Source of the DNA: Clostridiales bacterium
Lineage (GTDB): Bacteria > Bacillota > Clostridia > Christensenellales > CAG-138
DNA length: 64,000 nt
Assembly (NCBI GenBank): GCA_004557245.1
Contig: SFEL01000010.1
Coordinates: 1 to 64,000, forward strand
Direction: 5' to 3'
The notes beneath the pieces were generated by a model. It was not told the DNA's origin and did no database searches. It saw only the letters and a list, made by a program, of their open reading frames with translations. Shown piece after piece: positions 1-8,337 of this stretch. The position numbers and the translations under genes were made by a program. Numbering within the stretch: position 1 is the stretch's first letter; every line of letters begins with the position of its first letter.

Positions 1-26
1 TTCGGTGTAGTGTGTTACGCGTGGAA

Positions 27-73
27 CTTGGCTCTCCCTTTGGGAGAGCTGTCGGCGCAGCCGACTGAGAGGG
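27..73 (+). repeat. Left inverted repeat of DUF559 cassette
   Basis: A repeat of about 47 bases ending seven bases before the DUF559 start codon. It contains the internal hairpin GGCTCTCCC/GGGAGAGC and ends in GACTGAGAGGG. Its reverse complement recurs at 439-486 with a few differences, so the two copies bracket the gene like transposon ends. Confidence 0.8.
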
Positions 74-79
74 AAAAAC

Positions 80-460
80 ATGACCATACCAAAGGACAAC
101 AGCCAACTGGAAAACGCCCGGCGGTTACGCAGGGAGATGACACCCCACGAACGAAAGCTCTGGTATCTTTTCCTCCGCAAATATCCGGTGAAGATTTATA
201 AACAGCGAATCATCGGAAGATTTATCGTAGACTTTTATTGTGCTTCTGCCAAGTTGGTTATTGAATTGGATGGTTCTCAACACTATGAGTCCCAGGGGAT
301 GGCCTATGATTCTGAACGTTCCGCATTTTTGACAGCGCTTGGATTGGAGGTTCTGCGTTTTTCCAACCGGGATGTCGATGGGGATTTTCGTGGTGTGTGC
401 ACACAAATTGATATTACCATTCAAAAGCGCCTGCAAGGCCCTCTCAGTCACCTTCGGTGA
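80..460 (+). CDS. DUF559 endonuclease-like protein
   Basis: A 126-residue DUF559 protein, a family in the PD-(D/E)XK nuclease superfamily related to Vsr endonucleases. It starts with the usual helical segment (RRLRREMTPHERKLWYLF) and then has the core FIVDFYCASAKLVIELDGSQHY, whose Asp and Glu-Leu-Asp residues are the expected metal ligands. The later VLRFSNRDV strand is also typical. The length is normal for the family, so it looks intact. The last residues and the stop codon lie inside the right inverted repeat. No partner gene is nearby. In other genomes DUF559 genes are often small wandering cassettes, and the flanking repeats support that here. The DNA target is unknown. Confidence 0.85.
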   Translation: MTIPKDNSQLENARRLRREMTPHERKLWYLFLRKYPVKIYKQRIIGRFIVDFYCASAKLVIELDGSQHYESQGMAYDSERSAFLTALGLEVLRFSNRDVDGDFRGVCTQIDITIQKRLQGPLSHLR

Positions 461-486
461 CAGCTCTCCCAGAGGGAGAGCCAAGG
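439..486 (-). repeat. Right inverted repeat of DUF559 cassette
   Basis: Inverted copy of the 27-73 repeat, reading CCCTCTCAGTC on the plus strand and ending GGGAGAGCCAAGG. It supplies the stop codon of the DUF559 gene at 458-460. Confidence 0.8.
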
Positions 487-562
487 AGGCTGCCTGCAAC
501 TGCGCCATAGGTCACAATGGCATAAGAAACGGAGCGCATCTGTACCGATACGCTCCGTTAAC

Positions 563-593
563 TGTCTTACGAGTACCCGCCTAATTGCCGGGG
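563..593. repeat. Dispersed motif TGTCTTACGARTACCCGCC, copy 1
   Basis: The 19-base core TGTCTTACGAGTACCCGCC is followed by a short spacer and CCGGGG. The same arrangement recurs at 17843-17873. Both copies lie in gene-free DNA near a GTGGCTGAA hairpin. The function is not known. Confidence 0.55.
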
Positions 594-602
594 TAGAGAC
601 TT

Positions 603-633
603 CCGAAAAAGTGGCTGAACGCCACTTTTTCGA
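603..633. terminator. Rho-independent terminator hairpin
   Basis: The perfect stem CGAAAAAGTGGC / GCCACTTTTTCG around TGAAC has A-tract and T-tract on both sides, so it can work in either direction. It follows the DUF559 cassette and precedes the HTH gene. Confidence 0.7.
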
Positions 634-742
634 CATTCTGCCGCAACCTCCGGTTGCGCGTTTTCCAAGGATAATTGGTGGCGCAAAAGCCTCTTTTCAG
701 GGTATGCTATGCCCAACAAAACCGCAAAGGAGTACCCGTGCT

Positions 743-1255
743 ATGAAAGAAATGACAGTAGGCGAAAGAATACAGCAGCTTCGTAAGGCGGCGGGCCTGT
801 CCCAGGAGCAGCTGGCGGAGCAGCTTGACGTTTCCCGCCAGTCGGTTTCAAAATGGGAGCTGAACGACGCGGCGCCAGAAATATCCAAGATAATCGCATT
901 GAGCGAGCTTTTCGGCATATCCACAGACGAGCTTTTGAAGGGGGCTGAGAGCATACCCGCGGCGGCTGGAGAAAAGGAGAGCATAGTCGCGATAGCCCGG
1001 CTGAACGCTGCGGAAAAACGCATACGCACAGGCTTTATAACGGCGGTCGCGGGACTGATAATGCTTGCGCTGGAGCTTTTGCTGCTGCCGGTGATGCAGG
1101 TAATGGAACACAATGCCTTTGGGTATTTTTTGACCAACGCTATGGATTACGCCGGAAAAATGCCGATGAAGGCGGTGATATTCATAACAGCCGCCGCCAT
1201 TGCCGCCGGAGGGATATTCATGTATCAGGGGCATCTTTACAAAAAGAAACAATAA
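743..1255 (+). CDS. HTH (Cro/C1-type) regulator with membrane anchor
   Basis: A 170-residue protein with an XRE-type helix-turn-helix at about residues 5-60 (IQQLRKAAGLSQEQLAEQLDVSRQSVSKWE) and two hydrophobic segments at roughly 95-120 and 140-160, ending KKKQ at the membrane edge. This fits a membrane-tethered DNA-binding regulator of a type common in Clostridia. I chose the start at 743 because AAAGGAG sits about 10 bases upstream and the protein begins MKEMTVGERI. The longer frame from 611 would run through the terminator at 603-633. It stands alone, closed by the terminator at 1267. Its targets are unknown. Confidence 0.8.
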   Translation: MKEMTVGERIQQLRKAAGLSQEQLAEQLDVSRQSVSKWELNDAAPEISKIIALSELFGISTDELLKGAESIPAAAGEKESIVAIARLNAAEKRIRTGFITAVAGLIMLALELLLLPVMQVMEHNAFGYFLTNAMDYAGKMPMKAVIFITAAAIAAGGIFMYQGHLYKKKQ

Positions 1256-1266
1256 GACATAGCTTG

Positions 1267-1296
1267 TCAAAAAAGCGGCTGAAAGCCGCTTTTTTG
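1267..1296. terminator. Bidirectional terminator between HTH gene and ClC gene
   Basis: The stem AAAAAAGCGGC / GCCGCTTTTTT lies between two convergent genes, with T-tracts on both strands. Confidence 0.85.
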
Positions 1297-1306
1297 AGTT
1301 TTATCC

Positions 1307-2563
1307 TTATTCGCCTATGCGCCACTTGTCCAGCACTATGCGCTGGGCGCCGTAAAGGCTGCTGTAGCCGGAAAGCAGGTAGCTTGCTGCGCAGGCAAGG
1401 GCAAAGAAGGGAAGCGCCGCGCCGCCGAAAAGCTCGACTGAAAGTATGATGGCGGTTATGGGGCAGTTGGTCACGCCGCAGAACAGCGCGGTCAGCCCCA
1501 CAGCGGCGCCGAATGCGGGATCGAGGCCAAGGAGTGCGCCGGCAGTGCAGCCGAAGGTGGCCCCGACGAAGAAGGAGGGGACTATCTCGCCGCCCTTGAA
1601 GCCTGTGCCCATGGTGACGGCGGTAAGGAGCAGCTTCAGGATAAACGCCGCAGGTACGGCTTTGCCTGCAAGCGCACTGGCGATAACGTCCATGCCTGCG
1701 CCGCAGTAGTCCCGGGTGCCCAGCAGCAGCGAGGCGGCGGCGACTATGCAGCCGCCGGCGAACACCCGCATATAGGGGTTCCTGACCCTGCCCGCAAGGC
1801 GATGCACACCGCCTATGGTCTTGCAGAATATGAGGGAAAGCCAGCCTGCCAGTACTGACAGGGCAAGCACCTGTAAAACGGGGGCGGCTTCCAGCGCGGG
1901 TATGCCGAGAAGCTCAAAGCGGGTAGGAGGCACACCCAGGGCTGAGGATACAAAGTAACCTACGAACGCGCTGATTATGGAGGGGAAAAGCGCCGCGTAC
2001 TGAACTGCGCCCGCGCTGGCCACGCCGATGGCGAAAACAGCCGCGGTAACAGGCGTGCCGAATAGGGCGGAGAAGGCGGCGCTCATGCCGCATATGGTGA
2101 GCACCCTGCCATCTCCCGGCTTTATGTGGAAAACGCCGCTGAAAAGCCCGGCTATGCTGCCGCCCAGCTGCAGCGCCGCGCCCTCGCGCCCTGCGCTGCC
2201 CCCGAAGAGATGGGTAAGCACCGTGCCTATGAATATCAGCGGGGCCACGCGCTTTTTAACGGGTTTGCCGTTTATTGTGGCCTCAAGGACGGCATTGGCG
2301 CCCCGGTCGTCCTTCACGCCGCAGACGCGGTACATGAATACTATGATAAGGCCGCCTACGGGCAGCAGGCAGAGGAGCCAAGGGTATTTCAGCCGCAGCT
2401 CCTGCGCAAAATCCACGGAGTAGTGGAATGCGGTGCTTATGAAGCCCAGCACTGTGCCTATGACGGCCGCCCACAGGAGCCACTTGAGGAATACCAGGGT
2501 GTGGTGCAGCCATATATGCAGAGTAAGGTCGAATGCGCGTTTGCCGTTATGCCTGTTATCCAT
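1307..2563 (-). CDS. ClC-family chloride/fluoride channel or antiporter
   Basis: A 418-residue integral membrane protein of the ClC family, moving Cl- or F- across the cytoplasmic membrane. It shows the gating-glutamate motif GSAGREGAALQLGG and the helix-N motif GTGFKGGEIVPSFFVGATFG, followed by GVTNCPITAIILSVELFG. The FKGGE and TN-P forms remind me of the fluoride-exporting ClC-F branch rather than classical EriC, but this was judged by eye. No C-terminal CBS domains are present. The start at 2563 is preceded by GAAAGG at good spacing; the longer frame to 2677 has no ribosome site. I looked upstream for a fluoride riboswitch and did not find one. Confidence 0.82.
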   Translation of the reverse strand: MDNRHNGKRAFDLTLHIWLHHTLVFLKWLLWAAVIGTVLGFISTAFHYSVDFAQELRLKYPWLLCLLPVGGLIIVFMYRVCGVKDDRGANAVLEATINGKPVKKRVAPLIFIGTVLTHLFGGSAGREGAALQLGGSIAGLFSGVFHIKPGDGRVLTICGMSAAFSALFGTPVTAAVFAIGVASAGAVQYAALFPSIISAFVGYFVSSALGVPPTRFELLGIPALEAAPVLQVLALSVLAGWLSLIFCKTIGGVHRLAGRVRNPYMRVFAGGCIVAAASLLLGTRDYCGAGMDVIASALAGKAVPAAFILKLLLTAVTMGTGFKGGEIVPSFFVGATFGCTAGALLGLDPAFGAAVGLTALFCGVTNCPITAIILSVELFGGAALPFFALACAASYLLSGYSSLYGAQRIVLDKWRIGE

Positions 2564-2800
2564 AAAAATAAGCCTTTCATGCTGATCGATGCCGGATACA
2601 TTATATACCTTAACGGGGAAATAGCATATGAGTAATTTGCAATATGGCAAATGCCGTTGACAGATAAATTTGATCATTTTAAAATATAAATGTAAAAAAC
2701 ATTATGTACTGATATGCGCATATCCGGGGGGTGATATAAAAAAGGAAGCGGTAAAGCAAAAAATGTAGTGTGAGCGAATCATAATGGAAAGGGGAACTGA

Positions 2801-3052
2801 ATGGAAAACAAGAAATACGCACTGTACACTTTTCTTACCCTGATGATAGAGCTGTCCATCGCATCCCTGATGTACCTGCTTGTTGTGCAGTTACAAACGA
2901 GTTATCTTTTTATTTCCGATGCTCTATGGCATTACGGGATATTGAAGGTGATATGCGTAACGGCGGCGCTGTTCCTCTATTTTGTATGCAAGTGCTATTA
3001 TAAGGGAGGCGAAACACAGGAGGAATCCGATACACAGAAAAAAACTGAGTAG
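2801..3052 (+). CDS. Small two-helix membrane protein, unknown function
   Basis: An 83-residue protein with two predicted membrane helices (about residues 8-30 and 45-66), a short basic N-terminus and a charged, hydrophilic C-terminal tail (GGETQEESDTQKKTE). AGGGGAA lies 6-8 bases before the ATG. I recognise no family motif. It is a single-gene unit closed by the terminator at 3095. Confidence 0.6.
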   Translation: MENKKYALYTFLTLMIELSIASLMYLLVVQLQTSYLFISDALWHYGILKVICVTAALFLYFVCKCYYKGGETQEESDTQKKTE

Positions 3053-3094
3053 AGCCCGTCCCCGCCCCTCCAATAATTACATTCAAAAAATAAC

Positions 3095-3122
3095 AAAAGG
3101 CTCCGCGTGGCGGAGCCTTTTA
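3095..3122. terminator. Bidirectional terminator
   Basis: The stem AAAAGGCTCCGC / GCGGAGCCTTTT lies between the small membrane protein and the convergent hydrogenase gene. Confidence 0.85.
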
Positions 3123-3128
3123 TATGCA

Positions 3129-4871
3129 CTAATTCTTTACTATGGTCGGCATATCCCAGCCGTGATGGTCGGTATGCAGCAGGTGGTGGGACTTTTCACC
3201 CAGGGGGGCTGTGAGGTATTCCCTGTACAGTGCCAGCACGTCGGGGTTCTCGTGTGAGAACCGCAGGGTATCCTTGGCGTCCAGCCTCCAGAGAATGCTG
3301 CCGCGCTCGTCAGCCAGTTCGCAGCCGTCTACGATGGGCTGTCCGCCGCCGCCGGCGCAGCCGCCGGGGCAGGCCATTATCTCAACGAAGTCGTAATGCA
3401 CCTCGCCGCGCTTGATAGCCTGAATAAGCTTGCGTGCATTGCCGAGGCTGCTGGCCACGGCTACCCGCACCTCGCCCGCGCCGGGTATCTCGAATATGGA
3501 TTCCTTCCAGCCGTCCATGCCGCGGACGGACCTGAAGGCGTCGGGATCCGGATTGCTGCCGGTGATGAGGTAGTATGCGGAGCGCAGCGCCGCGTCCATA
3601 ACGCCGCCGGTAGCGCCGAATATGACGGCGGCTCCGGTGCCGGTACCCAAGGGGCTGTCAAATTCCTCCTCGGGCAGGAACACTGGGTTGATGTGGTTGG
3701 CGCGCATCATGATATTCAGCTCGCGGGTGGTGATGACCACGTCGACGTCGGGATCGCCGCAGGCGTCCTTCATGGTGGGCAGAGCGCACTCGCTCTTCTT
3801 GGATACGCAGGGCATCACGGATACCACGAATATCTTGTGGGGATCTACGCCTATCTTCTCGGCAAAGTAGCTCTTTGCCACGGCGCCGAACATCTGCTGA
3901 GGGGACTTGGCGGTGGAGAGGTTATCCGTAAGCTCGGGGTACTGGGACTTCAGGAAACGCACCCAGCCCGGGCAGCAGGAGGTGAACATGGGCCACTTGT
4001 GCTGATCCCTGTGGGTGAAGCGCTCTATGAATTCGCTGCCCTCTTCCATTATGGTGAGGTCGGCAGTGAAGTCGGTATCGAACACATAGTCGAAGCCTAT
4101 GCGGCGGAGGGCCGCAGCCATGCGCTTTGGTGTGGCGACCTCGGGATCCAGGCCGTAGCGCTCGGCCCATGCGGTGCGCACTGCGGGGGCCACCTGAACT
4201 ACGGTCACGGTGTCCTTGTCGTCGATGGCGTCGTATACCTTACCGGTGTCGTCGCGCTCCCTGAGGGCGGCGGTAGGGCAGTGGGTAACGCACTGGCCGC
4301 AGTAGGTACACTCGGTATCCTGTATCCTGCGGTTGCGGGAGGCATCCACCATAGCCCATGAGCCCGTGCCGAGCAGATCCCATATGCTTACGGTCTGCAC
4401 CTTATCGCAGACCTGTACGCAGCGCATACACATGACGCATTTGTTGTTCTCCCTGATGAGAGGCGCGGTAAGGTCGATCCTATCGTTGATAAGCTTTTTG
4501 GGGTAATGCACGCCGCGCATGTTGAAATCGTTGGCAAGTGACTGGAGGGTGCAGTTGCCGCTTCTGGTGCAGTTGGTGCAGCTTACGTCGTGATGGGACA
4601 GCAGCAGACGCAAATTGGAGCGGCGCGCCTCACGTACCTTGGGGCTGTTGGTCAGTATTTCCATTCCTTCCGCCACTACGTTGTCGCAGGAGGGGACCAG
4701 CCTGTCATGGCCGCTTACCTCCACGCAGCATATGCGGCAGGCCGCTATCTCGTTTATGTCCTTGAGATAGCAGAGGGTGGGTATCTCGATGTTTACGGAA
4801 CGGGCGGCCTCCAGTATGGTGGTTCCCTCCGGCACGGATACCGGTATGTTGTCTATCTTGAGGTTTACCAT
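3129..4871 (-). CDS. [FeFe] hydrogenase catalytic subunit (HydA/HndD type)
   Basis: A 580-residue cytoplasmic [FeFe] hydrogenase that interconverts protons and H2. An N-terminal 2Fe-2S domain (Cys 34, 45, 48, 62) is followed by a His-ligated 4Fe-4S segment (about 93-108, HHDVSCTNC), two 4Fe-4S motifs (CVMCMRCVQVC and CTYCGQCVTHC, 145-198) and the H-domain. The H-cluster motifs are complete: TSCCPGW (297-303), MPCVSKKSE (353-361) and MACPGGCAGGGGQP (499-512). The start has GGAGG upstream and overlaps the stop of the preceding flavoprotein gene by seven bases, so translation is coupled. Full-length HydB/HydC partners are absent here; the fused flavoprotein is the obvious electron partner. Confidence 0.95.
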   Translation of the reverse strand: MVNLKIDNIPVSVPEGTTILEAARSVNIEIPTLCYLKDINEIAACRICCVEVSGHDRLVPSCDNVVAEGMEILTNSPKVREARRSNLRLLLSHHDVSCTNCTRSGNCTLQSLANDFNMRGVHYPKKLINDRIDLTAPLIRENNKCVMCMRCVQVCDKVQTVSIWDLLGTGSWAMVDASRNRRIQDTECTYCGQCVTHCPTAALRERDDTGKVYDAIDDKDTVTVVQVAPAVRTAWAERYGLDPEVATPKRMAAALRRIGFDYVFDTDFTADLTIMEEGSEFIERFTHRDQHKWPMFTSCCPGWVRFLKSQYPELTDNLSTAKSPQQMFGAVAKSYFAEKIGVDPHKIFVVSVMPCVSKKSECALPTMKDACGDPDVDVVITTRELNIMMRANHINPVFLPEEEFDSPLGTGTGAAVIFGATGGVMDAALRSAYYLITGSNPDPDAFRSVRGMDGWKESIFEIPGAGEVRVAVASSLGNARKLIQAIKRGEVHYDFVEIMACPGGCAGGGGQPIVDGCELADERGSILWRLDAKDTLRFSHENPDVLALYREYLTAPLGEKSHHLLHTDHHGWDMPTIVKN

Positions 4872-6700
4872 GTGCTCTTCCTCCCTCCCCTGAATATTCC
4901 GTAGCCGAAGTGGTCGCACCTCAGGCAGCGGGACGACTCGGCGTTGGCCTCCTCATCGGTCATGCCGCACTCGATGCAGGTAAAGTCGTTCTTGCGCTCA
5001 CAGGCCTGGCGCTCTGTGGTGTTGATGCGGCCGTGAGGCGGGTTGTTGGTGAGCTGAGGATCGGGTATGGCAACGTCGACGCTGATCTCGTGATGGAACC
5101 CCAGATACTCGTCTATATTTGCTGCAGCCACCTTGCCTGCGGCTATGGCGCGGATAACGGTTGCGGGGCCGGTGACACAGTCGCCGCCGGCGAATACGCC
5201 GTCCAAGTTGTCTATCTGACCGCTGGTCTCGGCGATGAAAGTGCCGCGTTTTATGGATATCTTGCTCTGCTCAAAGCCGTGAGTCTCAATGCCCTGACCT
5301 ATGGCTACAATGATTATGTCGGCGGGTATGCGTATCTCATCGCGGGCTGCCTTTTCCGGGCGGGGCCGGCCGGCGGCGTCTATAGTGCCTATTATCTGGG
5401 GCTGTGCCCAGAGGGCTGTAGCGCGGCCGTTTCCGTCTGCCTCTATGCGGACGGGGGCGGCAAGGGTAACGAGCTCTACGCCCTCGGCTATCGCGCCCTC
5501 CACCTCCTCGGGAAGTGCGGTCATGTCGGCCTGACGGCGGCGGTATACGCAGGATACCTTCTTTGCGCCGAGGCGGACGGAGCTTCTGCAAACGTCCATT
5601 GCCACATTGCCGCCGCCTATCACGACTATCTCCTTGCCGGTAAAGTCAGGCAGGTTGTCGTCGCCTATGGCGCGGAGCATCTCCACGGCGCTCATTACGC
5701 CTTCGCTGTTTTCGCCTTCTATGCCGGTCTTTTTGTCGGTATGGGCGCCTATGGCTATGTACAGGGCGTCATACTTGCTCTTGAGCTCGTCAAAGCTTAT
5801 GTCGCTTCCAACGGTTATGCCGGTCTTTACTTCTATGCCGGTAGAGAGTATGGATTCGATCTCCTTATCCAGTATTTCCCTTGGGAAGCGATAGGAGGGG
5901 ATGCCGTAGCGCAGCATGCCGCCCAGCTTTGCTCTCTGCTCGAATACGGTCACTTTGTGGCCCATGAGGGAGAGGTAGTATGCTGCGGAAAGTCCGCCGG
6001 GGCCGCCGCCTATAACGGCTACGGTTTTGCCGGTGGGCTGGGCATTTGAGGGGTTGGGCACGTCGCCGGCGTGATCTACAGCGTAACGCTTAAGGCCGCG
6101 AATGTTTACCGCGTCGTCTATCATGCGGCGGCGGCAACGGGCCTCGCAGGGGTGCTCGCATATGTAAGCGCAGGCGGAAGGGAAGGGATTGTCCTTGCGG
6201 ATTAGCCTGACGGCATCCGCATAGCGGTGGTTTTTGACAAGAGCCACATAGCCGGGTATATCCACGCCGGCGGGACAGAGGGCCACGCAGGGCACGGGGT
6301 TCTGCATTCCGCCGAGGCAGCGGTGGTGCAGTATGTGCTCCTCATAGTCGTCCCGGAAGCCCGCAAGCCCGTCGGATACAAGGCGGGCGGCATCGCGGCC
6401 GATGGCACAGTCCGCAGAGTTATATATTACCCTGGCGGTGCGCTCGATTATGGCGAGGGTCTCCATGGTAGCTTCCCCGTTGAGGACCTGCTCCAGAAGG
6501 GTTGCAAGCTGACCCAGGCCTATGCGGCAGGGTACGCACTTGCCGCAGGTCTGCGCATGGCACAGCCTGAGAAAGCTGAGGGCGAGGTCGACTGGGCAAA
6601 GGCCCGGAGGGCTGGAAGCAATACGCCTTTCAACGTCCCTGTAAAGGCCGTCAATTACGGTCTGGGAACGGCTGGGCGTCATGATGTCAAGTCTGCTCAT
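4865..6700 (-). CDS. NuoF-type Fe-S / GltD-NfnB-like flavoprotein, hydrogenase partner
   Basis: A 611-residue fusion. Residues 1-125 resemble the C-terminal 4Fe-4S domain of NuoF/HydB (TCGKCVPCRIGLGQL with Cys 52, 55, 58 and 98). The rest is a GltD/NfnB-like NAD(P)H oxidoreductase with the CVALCPAGVDIPGY Fe-S entry, the FAD motif VIGGGPGGLSAAYYL and the pyridine-nucleotide motif VIGGGNVAMDVCR. The C-terminus adds a cysteine cluster (CIECGM...RCLRCD). AAGGAG lies 8 bases before the ATG. It probably passes electrons between NAD(P)H and the hydrogenase encoded next; a role in electron bifurcation is possible but is inferred from related complexes. Confidence 0.88.
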   Translation of the reverse strand: MSRLDIMTPSRSQTVIDGLYRDVERRIASSPPGLCPVDLALSFLRLCHAQTCGKCVPCRIGLGQLATLLEQVLNGEATMETLAIIERTARVIYNSADCAIGRDAARLVSDGLAGFRDDYEEHILHHRCLGGMQNPVPCVALCPAGVDIPGYVALVKNHRYADAVRLIRKDNPFPSACAYICEHPCEARCRRRMIDDAVNIRGLKRYAVDHAGDVPNPSNAQPTGKTVAVIGGGPGGLSAAYYLSLMGHKVTVFEQRAKLGGMLRYGIPSYRFPREILDKEIESILSTGIEVKTGITVGSDISFDELKSKYDALYIAIGAHTDKKTGIEGENSEGVMSAVEMLRAIGDDNLPDFTGKEIVVIGGGNVAMDVCRSSVRLGAKKVSCVYRRRQADMTALPEEVEGAIAEGVELVTLAAPVRIEADGNGRATALWAQPQIIGTIDAAGRPRPEKAARDEIRIPADIIIVAIGQGIETHGFEQSKISIKRGTFIAETSGQIDNLDGVFAGGDCVTGPATVIRAIAAGKVAAANIDEYLGFHHEISVDVAIPDPQLTNNPPHGRINTTERQACERKNDFTCIECGMTDEEANAESSRCLRCDHFGYGIFRGGRKSTW

Positions 6701-6797
6701 TGTCGCTGCTCCTTATCTAAGAAAGTGATGTTGGTAAGGGCGAATGAAATACGGTGCGAATGATTTTGCATAAAGGGATAAACTTTCACCCTTTAGT

Positions 6798-6827
6798 ATT
6801 GTAGTAGCGGCGATACGGGTTTGTAAA
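6798..6827 (-). promoter_or_regulatory. Candidate promoter of hydrogenase operon
   Basis: Read on the minus strand: TTTACA (6827-6822), 18-base spacer, TACAAT (6803-6798), about 100 bases before the flavoprotein start. Confidence 0.5.
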
Positions 6828-6883
6828 GTATAAATTTTGTAAATGTATAAAATCACAATATTTAATGATATTTCCAATATTAC

Positions 6884-6908
6884 AAAAACGCCGGTGACGA
6901 TGCCGGCG
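6884..6908 (-). terminator. Terminator after the OadB-leader membrane gene
   Basis: On the minus strand, CGCCGG / CCGGCG with an 8-base loop is followed by TTTTTG. Confidence 0.65.
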
Positions 6909-6959
6909 CTCAAATTTCAGCCATGAATATTTTTAACCTTGCAATTGCAGAAACGCTCC

Positions 6960-7460
6960 CTATTTAGGGTTGTTTGAAAGGGTTACACAGACGTGGCAAA
7001 CACAGAAAAACACCGCGAATACCACAAGAGGCCACTGCCTGAGCGTCACGCCGCAGAGCAGGAACAGACAGCAGGGTATTATGGCCAGTGCCAGCGCCTT
7101 TTTGCGGGAGGGGGACTTGCCGTAGAGTATCCAGAAGATAAAATACGCGAGAAGCAGCAGAGCGCTGCCAAAGAGGTATATGAGGAAATCCTCTACCGAT
7201 CCGAAGCCGAACTTATCAAGACCTATGCAGATTATCATCAGAACAAGGCAGCCGTAGCGGCCTATCTGCTCGAGTAGGTTAATGAGCCTGTTTTTGCACT
7301 TGTTCTCCATATCCCGATGCCTGAGCGCGAATATTACGTTGGGTACCATCATAAGCAGTATTATAGCTATGCCCAAAGGGTTGAGCATTCTCGGGAGGGT
7401 GGAGGTAACGAATATGGCGGTGGGGCCGTCCGCCCCGCCTATTATGCCCACATTTGACAT
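6960..7460 (-). CDS. Polytopic membrane protein with OadB-like N-terminal motif
   Basis: A 166-residue hydrophobic protein with four or five predicted membrane helices. The first 20 residues (MSNVGIIGGADGPTAIFVTS) match the conserved GIIGGADGPT(A/S)IF segment of sodium-pumping decarboxylase beta subunits (OadB/GcdB), whose Asp is part of the Na+ path. The remaining 140 residues show no decarboxylase resemblance that I can see. A second Met at residue 25 (MLNPLGIAIILL) would give an ordinary start for the membrane part, but only the first ATG has a ribosome site (AAGGAG), so the leader is probably translated. It lies 24 bases after sfsA in the same direction. Function unknown; automatic pipelines could miscall it as a decarboxylase subunit. 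Confidence 0.75.
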   Translation of the reverse strand: MSNVGIIGGADGPTAIFVTSTLPRMLNPLGIAIILLMMVPNVIFALRHRDMENKCKNRLINLLEQIGRYGCLVLMIICIGLDKFGFGSVEDFLIYLFGSALLLLAYFIFWILYGKSPSRKKALALAIIPCCLFLLCGVTLRQWPLVVFAVFFCVCHVCVTLSNNPK

Positions 7461-7484
7461 TTGCAGCTTTCTCCTTGAAAAATA

Positions 7485-8171
7485 CTATTTCCTGTTCAGC
7501 ACCACCGGCACAGGCGCGTCGGGGGTCATGCTGTCCTCAGTCACTGTACAGTCTACTGCGCAGATGCGGACGCCTGCCGCTGCGGCTTCGCGCAGCGCCT
7601 GACCAAAGGCTGGGTGGGTAACGTCGTTGGGCATAAGAAGCTTTGCCAGCTTCATCTGCACTATGAAAAGCAGGCAGGCCTCATAGCCCGCCCTTGCGCA
7701 GGCAGTGAGGTGCTTCAGGTGCTTTACACCCCGCTCCGTTGGGGCGTCCGGGAATAACGCCGTGGTCCCCTCCAGCAGCGTTACTCCTTTGACTTCCATG
7801 AATACCGGTTTTCCGCCGCCGTGTTCTATGTAGAAGTCCAGCCGGGAATCGCCGTGGGAGTACTCCGGCTTTATGAGCTCCGCGTCCGGATACAGCGTAT
7901 ATATGTACTCCGCCGCGGCCTTGTTGGGGGCCTGGCTGTCGATATTGATCAGCTGCCCGTCCCTGTAAACGGCAATAAGGTCGTATCTCGTCTTCCGGGC
8001 AGGGCTGCCCGGCTCCGTGAGCACTACCGTGGCGCCCGGTATAAGCAGCTCTTTGCAGCGGCCGGTGTTCTTTACGTGTACTGCTTCGGTTTTTCCGTCG
8101 ATTACCACCATAGCCACGAATCTGTTGGGGCGGGAAAGAAAGCGGGCGATTTTTGTATTTGAATACCTCAT
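7485..8171 (-). CDS. sfsA: DNA/RNA nuclease SfsA
   Basis: A 228-residue SfsA-family protein of normal length. It shows the family hallmarks LLIPGATVVL, DSQAPNKAAAEYI, SRLDFYIE, FMEVKGVTL, FPDAPTERGVKHL and the C-terminal MPNDVTHPAFGQAL. SfsA was named from a sugar-fermentation stimulation phenotype. The family combines an OB-like N-terminal region with a PD-(D/E)XK-type nuclease core, and the SRLDF Asp and MEVKG Glu-Lys are the likely catalytic residues. It is the first gene of a two-gene unit with the OadB-leader membrane protein. Its cellular target here is unknown. Confidence 0.93.
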   Translation of the reverse strand: MRYSNTKIARFLSRPNRFVAMVVIDGKTEAVHVKNTGRCKELLIPGATVVLTEPGSPARKTRYDLIAVYRDGQLINIDSQAPNKAAAEYIYTLYPDAELIKPEYSHGDSRLDFYIEHGGGKPVFMEVKGVTLLEGTTALFPDAPTERGVKHLKHLTACARAGYEACLLFIVQMKLAKLLMPNDVTHPAFGQALREAAAAGVRICAVDCTVTEDSMTPDAPVPVVLNRK

Positions 8172-8337
8172 AATATATGGGATTATAAATCGGCGGTGGG
8201 ATCATTTCAACAGCTTTTAATGCAGTTTGACGGACGTTTTCCGCACAAAGCTAAAAGCTATAAGCAGGAATGATGGCAGATACGTCCGCGATAATAAACT
8301 TATGAGTCTTTTTTATCAATAAAACATAAAAATACTA

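Noticed and set aside
2562..2800. Fluoride riboswitch before the ClC gene
   Set aside because: I looked for the GG-GATGG core and pairing arms on the minus strand and did not find them.
6960..7460. Oxaloacetate decarboxylase beta subunit
   Set aside because: Only the first 20 residues resemble OadB; the protein is 166 residues, against roughly 400 or more for OadB.
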